From: Colletes latitarsis
Taxonomy: Eukaryota > Arthropoda > Insecta > Hymenoptera > Colletidae
Direction of reading: 5' to 3'
Assembly: GCF_051014445.1 (NCBI RefSeq)
Contig: NC_135143.1
Location: forward strand, 5,518,001 to 5,582,000
Length of the DNA stretch: 64,000 bases
Shown: in pieces, positions 11,271 through 22,640 of the stretch
How positions within the stretch are numbered: the first letter of the stretch is position 1
Layout of the letters: each line of letters starts with the position of its first letter
Position numbers and translations under genes: made by a program
Notes under the pieces: model-generated
The model's database searches: none
Seen by the model: the letters and a program-made list of their open reading frames with translations, nothing else
What the model was told of the DNA's origin: nothing

Positions 11271-11880
11271 ATTTTGTTTACTGTTAGGAACCAGTTACTC
11301 GATCTTGAGTTTCTCGTTTCACCCTTCTGTCCAAGCAACCGATGTCACTCTCACTTTCTCGGCAAAATGCGCAATTGTTCTTGCCACGATTTCCAAAAGT
11401 CACTGGAGAGAGATTCGCAGAACGGTCGATGGGCCGTCACGAAAGAGCCCAGCGACGAGTGTAGTGTAACATTAATGTGCTCGTTGACATTGTGTTTACC
11501 CTGGCGTGTACACAAGGGCCGAGGGACAGGACGACGTAGAAAGAGAGACAGAGACGAAGCGTGACAAAGAGAAAATTTTCGAAAGGGAAGTCGCGAACAG
11601 GTCCACCATCGACCAGCCGCCCAACGAGTCGGAGGGGAAAAATCCCTTCTCTCTGTGTCCATAGATGATGAATGTCGGGACCTTTCAAGTCCCTGCAGCG
11701 GCTGGCGTCCCTCCACTCCCTTCGTGGCGCAGTTCTTTGGTGATTATCTAATACGACGAGGTCAGAGTAGAGGGGGGGATCACAATTCGACTGATCGTCG
11801 GCAATGCACGACGCAAGATTCCGGTCTGGGGACGGTGGTGACGTTACACAGTGGCTAACGAACGTATTCCAACGCTTACG
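11271..11880. other. GC-rich island, no gene recognised
   Basis: CpG-rich DNA with overlapping frames on both strands (11274-11564 plus, 11351-11716 minus). Arginine- and serine-rich translations are typical of GC-rich non-coding DNA. Confidence 0.4.
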
Positions 11881-11896
11881 TTTTTATGACTTTTAA

Positions 11897-12057
11897 CCCT
11901 TTGCAACAACAATCAATACCAATTGCAATTTTGTAACTTCTAAAAATAAAAAAATATTTCCTTTTCTACAAAAACGTATAAATACTCATAATTCAAATTC
12001 AATTTGTGTCGTCATAAATGAAATCTAGCTATGGCGGCGCCAGTGGAGTGCAAAGAG
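11897..12057. mobile_element. 161-bp TTAA MITE (CCCTTTGCA ends)
   Basis: TTAA at 11893-11896 and 12058-12061 flanks a segment starting CCCTTTGCAAC and ending GTGCAAAGAG, which are inverted repeats. TTAA duplication with CCCTTTGCA-type termini is characteristic of piggyBac-type MITEs. There is no coding capacity. Its right TTAA is shared with the next element. Confidence 0.85.
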
Positions 12058-12061
12058 TTAA

Positions 12062-12240
12062 CATTAAACCTATCATAACAAATGACCGTTTTTTAAATTT
12101 CGTTTAGAATTTCATACATACATTATATCAGCGCCATTTAATTTCGCTAATTTTCTTATAGTAGAAATTTTTCAAGATTTACTTTTTTACTTATTGTTTA
12201 TTTTATGAAAAAAATATGGAGGCTGTTTTGCCTACCACGA
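12062..12240 (-). mobile_element. Terminal fragment of the 46-kb TTAA element family
   Basis: From the TTAA at 12058-12061 the sequence (cattaaacctatc..., then aatgaccg, cgtttagaatttc and tgcctaccacga) matches the inverted right end of the element at 46368-48125 over about 180 bp. The other end is missing. It abuts the preceding MITE with a single shared TTAA, so one element inserted at the edge of the other. Confidence 0.8.
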
Positions 12241-12296
12241 ATTAAGGAAATTAAAAAATAATTCAACCCTGTATACTGTATTTACGAGAGTTTTTA

Positions 12297-12590
12297 AGGG
12301 TTAATTATACACTCAGCAATGGTACGCTATTGTTGTAGTAAGTAGAAATATTTGAAGGTTATGATACTTATTTACTCTTATAGAAAACAGACTGCCTATA
12401 TTTTTTAAAAGCACATATTTTGTTATCGTCTGTTATTTTCATTTAGTAATAATAAATACTGCTTATTGTGTACATTGTTCCAATAAAGTATTAAAGTATT
12501 AAAGATATTTTTGCAAACTACACATTTGATGCATTTTTTTATAACTATATAACTATGCCACTAATTTTGTAATTCACTGTAAATAAAAAT
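12297..12590 (+). repeat. ~290-bp interspersed repeat, copy I
   Basis: This is homologous along its length to 12857-13722 once the mariner there is removed. Shared words are 'gcacatattttgttatcgtc' and 'ttactcttata'. Ends resemble short inverted repeats flanked by TA (TACACTCAG... and ...TTCACTGTA), compatible with a TA-targeting MITE. Confidence 0.7.
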
Positions 12591-13054
12591 TTCAAACAAC
12601 GAATATTTTTATTAATTTCCAAGTATATTTGCAATTTGTTAGAAAAACGACGATGAGCAAAATTTTATGTTTACACTTAACATGTACAGCCATTTTGCTT
12701 ACTGGCTTATAACTTCTGTGGTTCACTTAGAATCCTTTCAGTGTGAAATTATAATTTTTCTGTCATCTACACTTATTTTTTTTACCTATTATCTTATGCA
12801 ATATTAAATAAATGGAGTTCAGTACAAGTATTCAAATAATAACGTTTCTTTTCAAGAGTTAACGATACACTGAGGAATGGTACATTATTATTGTGGTAAG
12901 CAGAAATATTTGGAGGTTATAATACTTGTTTACTCTTATAAAAAACTGACTATGTCAATATTTTTGTGTGGTCAGAAAGGCACATATTTTGTTATCGTCT
13001 GTTATTTTTATTGCTATTTTCGTATATTTTTTAATTAGTTTAGAATATGAAGTA

Positions 13055-13639
13055 TTAGGTTGGGGAAAAAGAAATCCATTATTTTTCACTTAGATGGCTG
13101 TGATGATATATTGTGGTCATTGGAAAAGTGGTATTTCATACTAAAAAAAATTCTTTTACAATTTTTTGGTTGATCGATTCAGTTGTGAGTTACAGGGTGT
13201 AAAAGATGGAAATTAACAAAGAGAAAATTCGGAATATTTTACAATTTTGCTTTGATGAAGGTAAAAATGCAAGCCAGGCGGTTGAAATTATGAATGGTGT
13301 TTATGGTCCCAATACTGTCACAGCCAATGTCGAAATGATCGAAGTAGACCGACGTGTTAGCAGTCATAACACTGCTCAAGAGCTAACGTTCGACCACGAA
13401 ACAATTTTAAACCATTTGCATAAAGCTGGATTCAAAAAGAAGCTCGATGTTTGAGTGTAACACGAATTGTTCGATCAAATTTCCATCTGCGAAACCTTAG
13501 CCAAACGGAACGAAATGGAATGGCAACAAATTACAAAATAAAATGGTACATATTTGACCCAAGTCGGACAATCCGAACTATGTTAAATAAAGTCTTGAAA
13601 TAAACGTGAAAATAATGGATTTCTTTTTCCCCAACCAAA
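13055..13639 (+). mobile_element. Internally deleted mariner (585 bp)
   Basis: TA at 13053-13054 and 13640-13641 flanks inverted termini: TTAGGTTGGGGAAAAAGAAA at the left and its near-complement at the right, about 35 bp matching overall. Mariner elements are normally near 1.3 kb, so more than half is missing. It carries a rearranged transposase remnant and lies inside an older repeat. It would depend on a transposase from a full-length relative. Confidence 0.93.
13206..13560 (+). pseudogene. Mariner transposase remnant
   Basis: The ATG at 13206 opens an 82-codon frame starting MEINKEKIRNILQFCFDEGK, which resembles the N-terminal helix-turn-helix of mariner transposases. After TVTAN the frame jumps directly to MIEVDRRVSS, consistent with loss of the middle of the DNA-binding domain. 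The frame ends at KKKLDV. Past the stop, in another frame, ISICETLAKRNE and then a C-terminal-like WQQI...NGTYL can be read. The whole catalytic region with its aspartates is missing, so the product cannot be active. Confidence 0.88.
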
Positions 13640-13722
13640 TATATGTATGTTTTAAGTGAAGAAGTATTAAAAAAGTTATGTTTATACTAGCTGCTAATAA
13701 TTTTGGGACTCACTGTAGATAA

Positions 13723-14640
13723 GAATTTGGCCCCTGTCTGTCCCCGATCGACGTTCGGGACGACATACGGTGCACGGGGTGCGCTCTAGATCTACCTCGA
13801 ATGGAAAGCCGAAGAAAAAACTAGGTATAGACGCACAGACGCACCGATGCAACCCTTTTTGGGTGGATCGGTGTGCGTGTTTGGTGGCACTGTGACGTTG
13901 CGCGTTGCCGGCCAGCTCTGGAGGAGGGAAAAGGACCGACCGGGATCGCCTTTTCCGGTGGGAGCTTCCCGCACTCGAAATTGCTAGGCTGCCACTCAAA
14001 TTGGCCTGACACCGAACAATCGGGCTTATTACGAGGCATTTGTCAGCGCCGTGCTGCACTCTGCGGGTCTCGTGTTACCTCGTTTTTTTTTTCGCTCTAT
14101 CCGGAGCAGGGGACAACCTAGGTACCTCCTCGCGAAAGGGTACTTCCCTTTTACGAGCGAGTTCCAACGTCGAGGGGTATGTTTTCGGTGTAATATTGGG
14201 GCACGATACATTGTAGCGATTCTAGGTGGGTTTTCGGTGGAAACCGACGCCGGTTACCACCTGTCGAGATTTCGACGGAGGAACCGGACGTGGAGACGGT
14301 TAGACGGGCAAACTGAATTATTATACAGCCAATCACAAAATTGAACGCGGACTGGTATTACATCCACGTTTCACAAAATATTCTATTTGTTGTTGTACAG
14401 TAATATGCTAACGTTCGTTGGCTCCGTTTCGCAACGCGAACGTTGGCGAGGGAAAGCTTATTCCGGCTCGATCGTATTGCAGGCGAAATTGAGATACACT
14501 GAGAGTGTATTTTTTTACGCGTACGAATATTTGTAACTGTACATTTAAAAATTGTCTTTTGAAATCTGCGATAATTATGATACAGCTGTTCATCAGGCAG
14601 TGCCCTTTGCAAAGTGTATCAAAAGAGGGAAGGAAAAAGG
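13723..14640. other. GC-rich island, no gene recognised
   Basis: CpG-rich between about 13730 and 14340 with frames open on both strands at once. A short dyad (taacgttcg...cgaacgttgg) lies at about 14408-14445. No domain or RNA gene was recognised. Confidence 0.4.
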
Positions 14641-14650
14641 ATTATACGTA

Positions 14651-15821
14651 TACAGAGTGTTCGGCCATCCCGAACTAGAGCTCCATTAATACGCATTGTT
14701 TGAATTTTGAATTATTAAAATTCTTCAATCCGTCCAGAAATATTTCTGGGCACACAATATATTTACGGAAAAGAATTTTTTTCTTGAAAGTACGCAGGAA
14801 TTGGGGATATGTGTATTGGTTAAAAATGACTGTACTTGACCCTCGCAACCGAAAATAATTTTTTTAGAACGATTTGAAATTTTTTAATTTTGTCGAAAAA
14901 TTTCTCACTTTCTCGAATTTTTTTTTCGAAAATGCGCAGGATTTCGAGGATATGTCTATTCACCAAAAATGATTGTAATTGACCCCCGCAACCGAAAATA
15001 ATTTTTTCAGAATTAATTAAAAATTTTTTTTTCGTCGAAAAATTTAGGCACCTACCCCCCGTCGATTTTTCTTAAAAATTCGTTTTTTATTTTTAGTAAT
15101 TTTGTTTGAGACCCTACAGAAAAATTGTCTAATACTTTTTTGTAGGTACCCATGAGCTCTACTTTAGAAAAAAGTTTCACTGAAATATATTCACTACTGT
15201 AGGAGTTATGACTGTTTGAAAATTGGACCATTTTTATGGGGTTTTTCTCATTTTGCGTGATCAAGGACCAACTTTTCGAATATTTTTGCGATTTGTACAT
15301 ATTCTCCACCAAAATACGCGTAGTTTGCTTTTTTAAATATTAAAATCGTCCAATCCGTTCAGAAGTTATGACATTTTAAAGATTCGCATGAAATTTCAGG
15401 GATGCATTTCTGGCCTGAAATTATATTTTCGGTAAGGAATTTTTTTCTCGAAAGTGCGTAGGATTTCGAGGGTATGTCTATTGATTAAAAATGGCTGTAA
15501 TTGACCCCTGCAACCAAAAATAATTTTTTCAGAATGATTTGAAATTTTTTAATTTCGCCAAAAAATTTCAGCACCTACTCCAATTTTTTTCTCGAAAGTG
15601 GGTAGGATTTCGGAAGTATGTCTATTCACCAAAAATGATTGTAATTGACCACCGCAGCCGAAAATAGTTTTTCCAGAATAATTTGAAATTTTTTAATTTA
15701 ATTTTTTAATAACTGTTTAACGAAACCTCAATTAAGAAATTGATATTCTTGATTTTCGTCCTGTATTGGTCTCTAGAACCTCCCATTCAAATTTTTCCCA
15801 GAGTTGGCCGAGTACCCTGTA
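14651..15821 (-). repeat. Large TA-flanked repeat, copy A
   Basis: The termini are TACAGAGTGTTCGGCC at the left and ACCCTGTA at the right, with an extra TA on each side. The left terminal repeat is short and replaced soon after the tip, while the right end keeps the long terminal repeat. Inside are repeats of the 'ggtcaattacaatcattttt' module and the block containing ccatttttatggggtttttc. An open frame at 15052-15312 (minus) matches frames in the other copies, but I read it as repeat composition. Confidence 0.88.
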
Positions 15822-15826
15822 TATAT

Positions 15827-15961
15827 GACATTTTCAAAATATTGTCTTGCTTGTAATAAAACACAATCATCAGAGTTATATATAAATAGTTTCTACGATT
15901 CAGGAAAAGTAATACTGACAATTGTGTTTTATTAGAAGCAAGACAATATTTTGAAAACGTC
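15827..15961. repeat. Hairpin with 41-bp arms
   Basis: Arms at 15827-15867 and 15921-15961 are reverse complements with two visible mismatches. They are separated by a 53-bp loop. It begins 6 bp after copy A ends. It could be a miniature foldback element, or if transcribed a long precursor-like stem. No copy of it was noticed elsewhere in the window. Confidence 0.85.
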
Positions 15962-18296
15962 AATTTAAATTGTATATAGTTTTAAAATTGTGTCAAGTTT
16001 TTATATTTAACAATATTTACGAAAATAAAAAAGACACTTCGTATTATATCTTAACACAGAAATTTATATTGTTATTCGTCTAGTTATGCTTTGAGTTTTC
16101 TTGGTTCTGTGTTATTCTCATTTCTAGCTGAAGCAAAACTCTTTTGGTGCTTCTCTTAATTAATTTCGCGACGCCTTAGCAACGCAAGGTTGGTGGATTA
16201 CCCCCAATGTGATCGAAAATGATACGCTGCTTTGCGCCTAAGTAACGCAGGAAGTTATCCCTAAAAAATATGATGTTGAAGCAACAGGAATTGTTAGAAG
16301 TTTTAACTTTACCGATGGTTACGATGAGAGAAACCTAAGAAACTTTTAAACTTTCGAGAAAAATGCGAATGAAAATAAAGGAAAATTTATAGGACAGAGC
16401 AGAAAGTTTCTTCTTTACTGTTACCACTAGCGAAGAAAACTGAGAAGAACTGTATCAGCAAAAGTCATTGAAAATTTGTTGATAAGTATAGAAAGTAGAA
16501 TAAAACTTTTTCTATCTTCAAGAAATATTCAAGTTAGTAAACCGTTATTAATTTATGAATTCTATGAAGACGTTTGTCACAATTTCATCATGAATACTCG
16601 AATTAAACCTTGTCCAACAACATAATAATACCATACAGGTCTCCATACAGATAGAAAAGTAAAACTATACCAAGTGAATATTTGTGTGTCATTTTTTACT
16701 TAAAACAATCGTTAACAATGTTTAAATTAACGAATAAATATTTCAACAAATTTTCACACTCATTTGTGTATTTGTCTTCCTTGTTTTGAATTCGAAAAAT
16801 AAGGAAAAACGAACAATCTTGTGTTCAAAAATCGCTCATTTGCGTCAGACCATAATCTTACGGTAGACAAGGGTCGTATTAAATAAATGAGGTATACGAA
16901 ATTAATTTGAACACTAATTTCAAATATTGACTAAATCAGTTACTCTTGTTTCAGTTGAATTAAATAGGTAGGAAAGTAATTGAGAATCACTGCTGTAGAG
17001 TGTGAAGAAAACATAATTTCCTCCGACACGATTAAGTTAAAGAAAGTCCAGGCGTGAGGAACTATTAGGTACTTCGTATTTTGATTGAATGATCAGCTGC
17101 AAAACCTTTTCGAAATTCGATCGGAATATCCATGATAAATAAGGTCGATTTTGCTCGGCGGCGACAGGTTCAACGGGCTTTTAAGGACGTTCTGTCGATC
17201 GTCTCGCCAGTTTTGCCCATCTAATCTTTGGTCCCTCTACCTTGCCAGACGATTTTCTACGGAAATCGCTCCAAGATTCAATAACTGACAAGAGAATCGA
17301 ATCTGCTCGGGGAATAAGAGCAATCGTTACGGCAAGAGAATTGCTTTGATGCGAGAAAGTTCGCTATAGGAGGTTTAAAAAAGGGAAGAACCAAAAATTT
17401 CGATCGTCTGGGGTACATGGACTCTATCTTTGGGGTTCGATTAGCGAGGGTAAACACTCTTGACCGTCCAATCGTGTCGTTGAATGTTCATCCCCTTTAC
17501 ACTTTGCTAGTTCGAGGAATTTTACGAGTCGCCAAGAGCGTGAAAGTAATTAAAGATTAAGAAACGAATCGCTTCCACTCCATTTTTAAGGACTGCACTT
17601 TTTCTCTAGCTTTTCTACTAAAAGTAAAAATTGAATTTCTATTCAATTTTTAACCTTAGTTTCTTTCGTGTATTCTCAACAATTAATAACACCAAGTCAC
17701 AAGTTCAATTTCGCCATTTTGAGTTTTGTCTTAAAAATAACCTGAGTACATACTTTACTTAATTTTCTCGATATTAAACTCTATTTAAAAAAAAAGATCG
17801 TTAAATAATAAAATAAATCGTCAGTAACAATGTATCGAATAAAAGTATCCAGTTCAAATATGGTTTTGTTTCTGGTAAGCAGAAGAAAGGAACGATCGAA
17901 AATTCCCTGAACGACGTGGTGAAAGAGATGCGAGTTGTGTGGCGAGACCTGAGCTTGTTAGAGGTACGCACGAAATAAAGGGACATCCTTCTACAATCGA
18001 AGAAGATGTCACGTTCGAACGAACACCAAAAGAACGCGCCGGTCAATCTTATCTACGTCGAGAGGTAGCGATCGTCCTTCTTCGAGTTTCAAGGAGGTCT
18101 GGATAGTTTCGTTGGATTATCGAGGAGTTGTGTGACCGAAGGTCGAAGTTCTAGGTCCATGAAAATCTCGAAAGAAAGGTATATAACATTGTAGGACCTA
18201 TATGAGAACAAGTGGACGAACGTCCAATAAAATATTTTAATAATGTGCTTTTACATTTATCGTGTATTGGCAGATAAGCAATTTATAGCCACTGTG
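15962..18296. other. No gene recognised
   Basis: AT-rich to about 17000, then a moderately GC-rich patch at 17040-18180 without a convincing frame (the minus frame at 17801-18046 has no known features). No repeats were identified by eye. Confidence 0.5.
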
Positions 18297-18600
18297 GTAA
18301 CAGTGATCAAATTTCCTTTACTTCCCTCTTAATTATGTTAATTTTTACTGACTTCGTTTTCAGTGGAAAAAAATAAAAATAAAATAATTCTATAATTGCA
18401 TTTACACAAAATGTGATCAAAATATATGATGATGATGTCAAACGAATCGCAGAGATAACAGTGTTCTCCTCTGCCTCCTGCTTAATTGTGTTCATTTTTA
18501 CTGATTTTGTTTGCAAGGAAAAAAATAAAAAAGAAAAGAATTCTATAATTGTCAATTATAATTATAATTCAATTATAATTGTAACAGTGATCTTTCATCA
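18297..18600. repeat. Two-unit tandem duplication, period ~159 bp
   Basis: The blocks starting 'aacagtg' at about 18299 and 18458 share ttaattgtgtt/ttaattatgtt, 'tttttactga', a run of 'ggaaaaaaataaaaa' and 'attctataattg'. The DNA is AT-rich and diverged. The short frames inside are composition-driven. Confidence 0.65.
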
Positions 18601-20737
18601 ATCTCCCACTTAAATTGCACCAACTCGATACTATATAACAAGTATTACAAGTTTGTGACAGCCTGACATATGCTTGCAAAAATATTCTTATTTCTTTATA
18701 TTTTCCAGCATCTCACTTTGGGAATTTTTTTTAACTCCACGTCACCTATTTTTGGATGACGTGGCGGTTAATGTGTTGAATAAGATTTGTTAATTTTTAA
18801 AAGTTGTATCGATAGTTTATTTACACTCTCTGTTAGCCAAAATAAACAAAAACAGTTGTACACCACAGGTTTGATTTTCACTCAGTGTAATTAAAGTTTG
18901 CTTAGAATTTATATGTTGTTCTTTCCTGAGTGTTGATAATAGAACGTGCAAGTATAAATGTTGAAAGTTCCTTATCACATTTGGCTTATTTCGTATTTTC
19001 TCAAAATTGATAAAAAATAATTTTACATTTACAAGTTAATTTATTTTGAATTTTTAAATGATATATGATTATGAAAATGTCGTAACGTGTGATCGAATAC
19101 GTCAAAACTGGGTCTATATTTTATATCGACTAAGTTACAAACATGTAAAATATTTTCCGTATCAACAAGTATAAAAATATCGATACCTTACTAACACATG
19201 TACGGTATGTAAACTTTTTGTTAAATTTTTGGTAAACTTTTTTTTTTGTATGCTACAAACTCGGTTGATTTTTTATACCGTATAAATATCGTATATTCAT
19301 GTATTGTATACATTTTCTGTAACGAATATTTGTGTTTACTATATGTTCCTGAATCTAGTATTCTGTTTGCACAAACATTGTGTGCCCATGCCAAAGGACA
19401 TACAATATTCGCGTGGAAAATTATTACGCTCAGTATACCTGTACTATATTACGTTTACTTCTCTTTCCTAAAACAATTGACATTAAATGAAAGATATTGT
19501 TAATGACTCAATATTTATCACAGTTATGGTGGTATTCAATACACAAAATAATAACGTAATTCCAAAATATTAAAATATCATTGAATCTTCCCAACTTGTA
19601 TTCTTCAGGAATACTTAAAGTAGACAACAAGATGTAAGTCATCGATAAAATTGTTTGTAAGTATAATATTTAGTTTATATATATTATTGTTTCTTCCCTA
19701 TACTTTTCCATTTAAATTCCATTCAATTTCTGAAGAGAGTCGGCACGCGATCGAAATGTTAAAAAAAAAACTATTTACACGATATATTGTTCATTGTTTA
19801 TACTATCGCTAACCAAAATTCATATTTCCGTGTCTTGTCTGCGTCATTAAAAGTTGGATAATTTGTTCCATGAAAGCAACGGACATCCGTCTGGAAACGC
19901 TTTTACCGTGGACAAGGTTTTCCACTATTAGAAACCATTATAGTTATCGGTCTACCTGTCTGCTTTAATTATTTTAATCCGTTCGGGCCGAAGAAGCGGA
20001 GCGTACGAAAGCGAACGAAAGAGATAGCGATAAGTGCGGAGCGTATTTTAAAACTTGAGGATTCCTGCGACGTCCAAGTTGAAAGAAAAACCTGATACCG
20101 GTGCTAATATCCCCTTATGTTTGCCGTGACCAATTTCGTCCTTCGGTTTTTCCTGTCTTTGTCCCGTGTCGGATAGTTAACCGAACGCAAGGAGTGCGAG
20201 AGCGCAGGAGGCTACTCCGCGACGTCCACTCGGCCCGTTATTGGATCCTTATTTCACCGCAGACTTTACCCTCTCGACGACGAAATATGCTCGTATCAGC
20301 ACGCACGGGGTCTCTTATTGACCGGGCAGTCCTCTTTCTTCTCCTTCTTCTTGCCCGCGAAAGGTACTCGCCAGGAACGTGGAGATCGTAATACGTTTAG
20401 GTGGCGGGGAGCGACCGTTTGCCGTGAGACAAAATGAGAAAAACCCCTATACGCCTTATTCAAGGCTTCCGCTGTACCGAGTAAGCACTTTTCCCGCTAG
20501 TCGCAATGACGAAATGAAAAGCGTTTTTCTTGCGACCCCTCCGTCCCTATAATATCAAACTCCAAAGCGCCAATAAAATCGTATCGACGTCCTTCTGGCA
20601 ATAATAACGACCCTGTACTGCTAAAGAGTTCGCCGTCAAACACAATCACCCGCTACGCTCCGCAACAAAATCATAAAACACCCATCAGGTCTCCTTTTTC
20701 CTCAAAATTAATAATATGTAGAATGGTTGGCAGTTAT
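18601..20737. other. AT-rich, then GC-rich island 19860-20680
   Basis: No gene is recognised. The frame at 19246-19503 is hydrophobic and AT-driven. The frame at 20101-20391 lies in CpG-rich DNA and has no recognisable domain. Confidence 0.45.
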
Positions 20738-21040
20738 TTAGAATAGGGGCTCCCTCACCGATTTCGATGATTCTCAAATATATTATCGAACTCGGCATTC
20801 TGAACAAGTCTCTCCTATACATATAATACCCGTTCGACTTTCGTTTTCTAGATATTTGTAAAATACTTTCGCTAGAGTTACATCGAATTTGACTTATACG
20901 TACGCGGTTACAGAATTTTGCAAATATCTCCGAAACTAAAGCCGAGCGGGAATTATGTGTATAGAAAAAACTTGTTTAGAATGTTGAATTCTATAATATA
21001 TTTGAAAATCATCGAAATCGGTGAGGTGTACTCTATTTTA
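20738..21040. mobile_element. Palindromic MITE with ~110-bp arms
   Basis: Arm 1 (about 20741-20864) and arm 2 (about 20925-21037) are inverted copies with scattered mismatches around a 60-bp loop. The outer words are 'ctcaccgatttcgatgatt' and its complement. A single-arm relative is at 62031-62175 and another at 1-58, so this is a dispersed family. No coding capacity and no clear target duplication. Confidence 0.88.
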
Positions 21041-21061
21041 TATAATAATATGTACAGTGTA

Positions 21062-22547
21062 TACAGGGTGTTGGGCCACCCTTGGGAAAAATTTTAATAG
21101 AGGAATCTAGTGGCCAAAATAAGACGAAAATCAAGAATATCAATTTGTTGATGGAGACTTCGTTAAAAAGTTATTAATAATTAAATTCAAAAAATTCAAA
21201 TCATTCTGGAAAAATTATTTTCGGTTGGGGAGTCAATTACAATCAGTATTGGTGAATAGACATACCCTCGAAATCCTACCCACTTTCGAGAAAAAAATTT
21301 GAGTAAGTGCTGAAAGTTTTGGGTAAAAAAAAAAGACTTTCGAATCGCCTTGGAAAATTCCTCACCGAAAATATAATTTCTGGTCAGAAATGTCTGCCCG
21401 AATTTTCATGCGAATCTTTAAAACATTATAACTTCTGAACGGATTGGACGATTTTAAAGTTTAAAAAAGCAAACTACGCGTATTTTGGTGGAGAATATGT
21501 AGAAATTCTAAAAATATTCGAAAAGTTGGTCCTTGACCCCGCAAAATGAGAAAACCCCCATAAAAATGGTCCAATTTTCAAACAGCCATAACTCCTACAA
21601 TTGTGTATATATTTCAATGAAACTTTTTTCTGAAGTAGAGCTCATGGGTACCTACAAAAAAGTATTAGATAACTTTTTTGTAGGGCGTCAAACAAAATTA
21701 CTAAAAATGAAAAAGGAATTTTTAAGAAAAATCGACAGGGGGTAGGTAGGTGCCTAAATTCGACGAAAAAAAAAATTTTTAATTAATTCTAAAAAAATTA
21801 TTTTTGGTTGCGGGGGTCAATTACAATCATTTTTGGTGAATAGACATACCCCAGAAATCCTACTCAGTTTCGAGAAAAAAATTCCTTACCGAAAATATAA
21901 TTTCTGGTCAGAATTGCCTGCCTGAATTTTCATGCGAATCTTTAAAACGTCATAACTTCTGAACGGATTGAGCGATTTTAATGTTTAAAAAAGCAAACTA
22001 CGCGTATTTTGGTGGAGGATATGTAAAAATCGCAAAAATATTCGACAAGTTGGTCCTTGACCCCGCAAAATGAGAAAAACCCCATAAAAATGGTCTAACA
22101 TTTAAACAGCCGTAACTCCTACAATTGTGTATATATTTCAATGAAACTTTTTTCTGAAGTAGAGCTCATGGGTACCTACAAAAAAGTATTAGATAACTTT
22201 TTTGTAGGGCGTCAAACAAAGTTACTAAAAATGAAAAAGGAATTTTTAAGAAAAATCGACAGGGGGTAGGTAGGTGCCTAAAATTTTCGGCGAAAAAAAA
22301 ATTTCAAATCGTTCTGGAAAAATTATTTTCAGTTGCGGGGGTCAATTACAATCATTTTTGGTGAATAAACATACCCCCGAAATCTTGCGCATTTTCGAGA
22401 AAAAAATTCAGTACGGGTGTAACTTTAAACGTTAATAACTTTTTAACGAAGCCTCCGTCAATAAATTGGTATTTTTTATTTTCGTCTTATTTTGGCCTCT
22501 ACAATATCCCATTAAAATTTTTCCCAGGGGTGGTTGAACACCCTGTA
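21062..22547 (+). repeat. Large TA-flanked repeat, copy B (two internal units)
   Basis: This is the reference copy for orientation. It begins TACAGGGTGTTGGGCC and ends ACACCCTGTA. The last ~115 bp are an inverted copy of the first ~115 bp (ccaaaat, agacgaaaatcaagaatac and gttattaa words), so it has long terminal inverted repeats. TA on both sides suggests TA target duplication, as in Tc1/mariner-type MITEs. Two internal units with a period of 524 bp are visible (tagggcgtcaaacaaa at 21681 and 22205). The 'gtcaattacaatca' module occurs three times. No transposase is present. Confidence 0.9.
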
Positions 22548-22549
22548 TA

Positions 22550-22640
22550 TTATTTCCACTAAAAATTAGTTTTCTGGAACTATTATTTGTTTATATGAAA
22601 AATGCTTGGAGGCTCGAGTTAGATAGAACACCCTATATAT
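22550..22640 (-). repeat. Fragment of another repeat ending ACACCCTATA
   Basis: Sequence running to 'gagttagatagaacacccta' has an ACAGGGTGTTC-like end distinct from the preceding large repeat after its first ten bases. Only one end is seen. Confidence 0.4.

Larger units (their letters stand above)
12857..13722 (+). repeat. ~290-bp interspersed repeat, copy II, split by a mariner
   Basis: The left part (12857-13054) and right part (13640-13722) together correspond to copy I. The interruption coincides with the mariner boundaries, so this repeat was present before the mariner landed. The right end reads 'gggactcactgta'. Confidence 0.75.

Noticed and set aside
13694..14344. Several 60-121-codon frames on both strands near 14 kb
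   Set aside because: Four or more overlap in a GC-rich island; no domain, no conserved motif, no clear exon boundaries.
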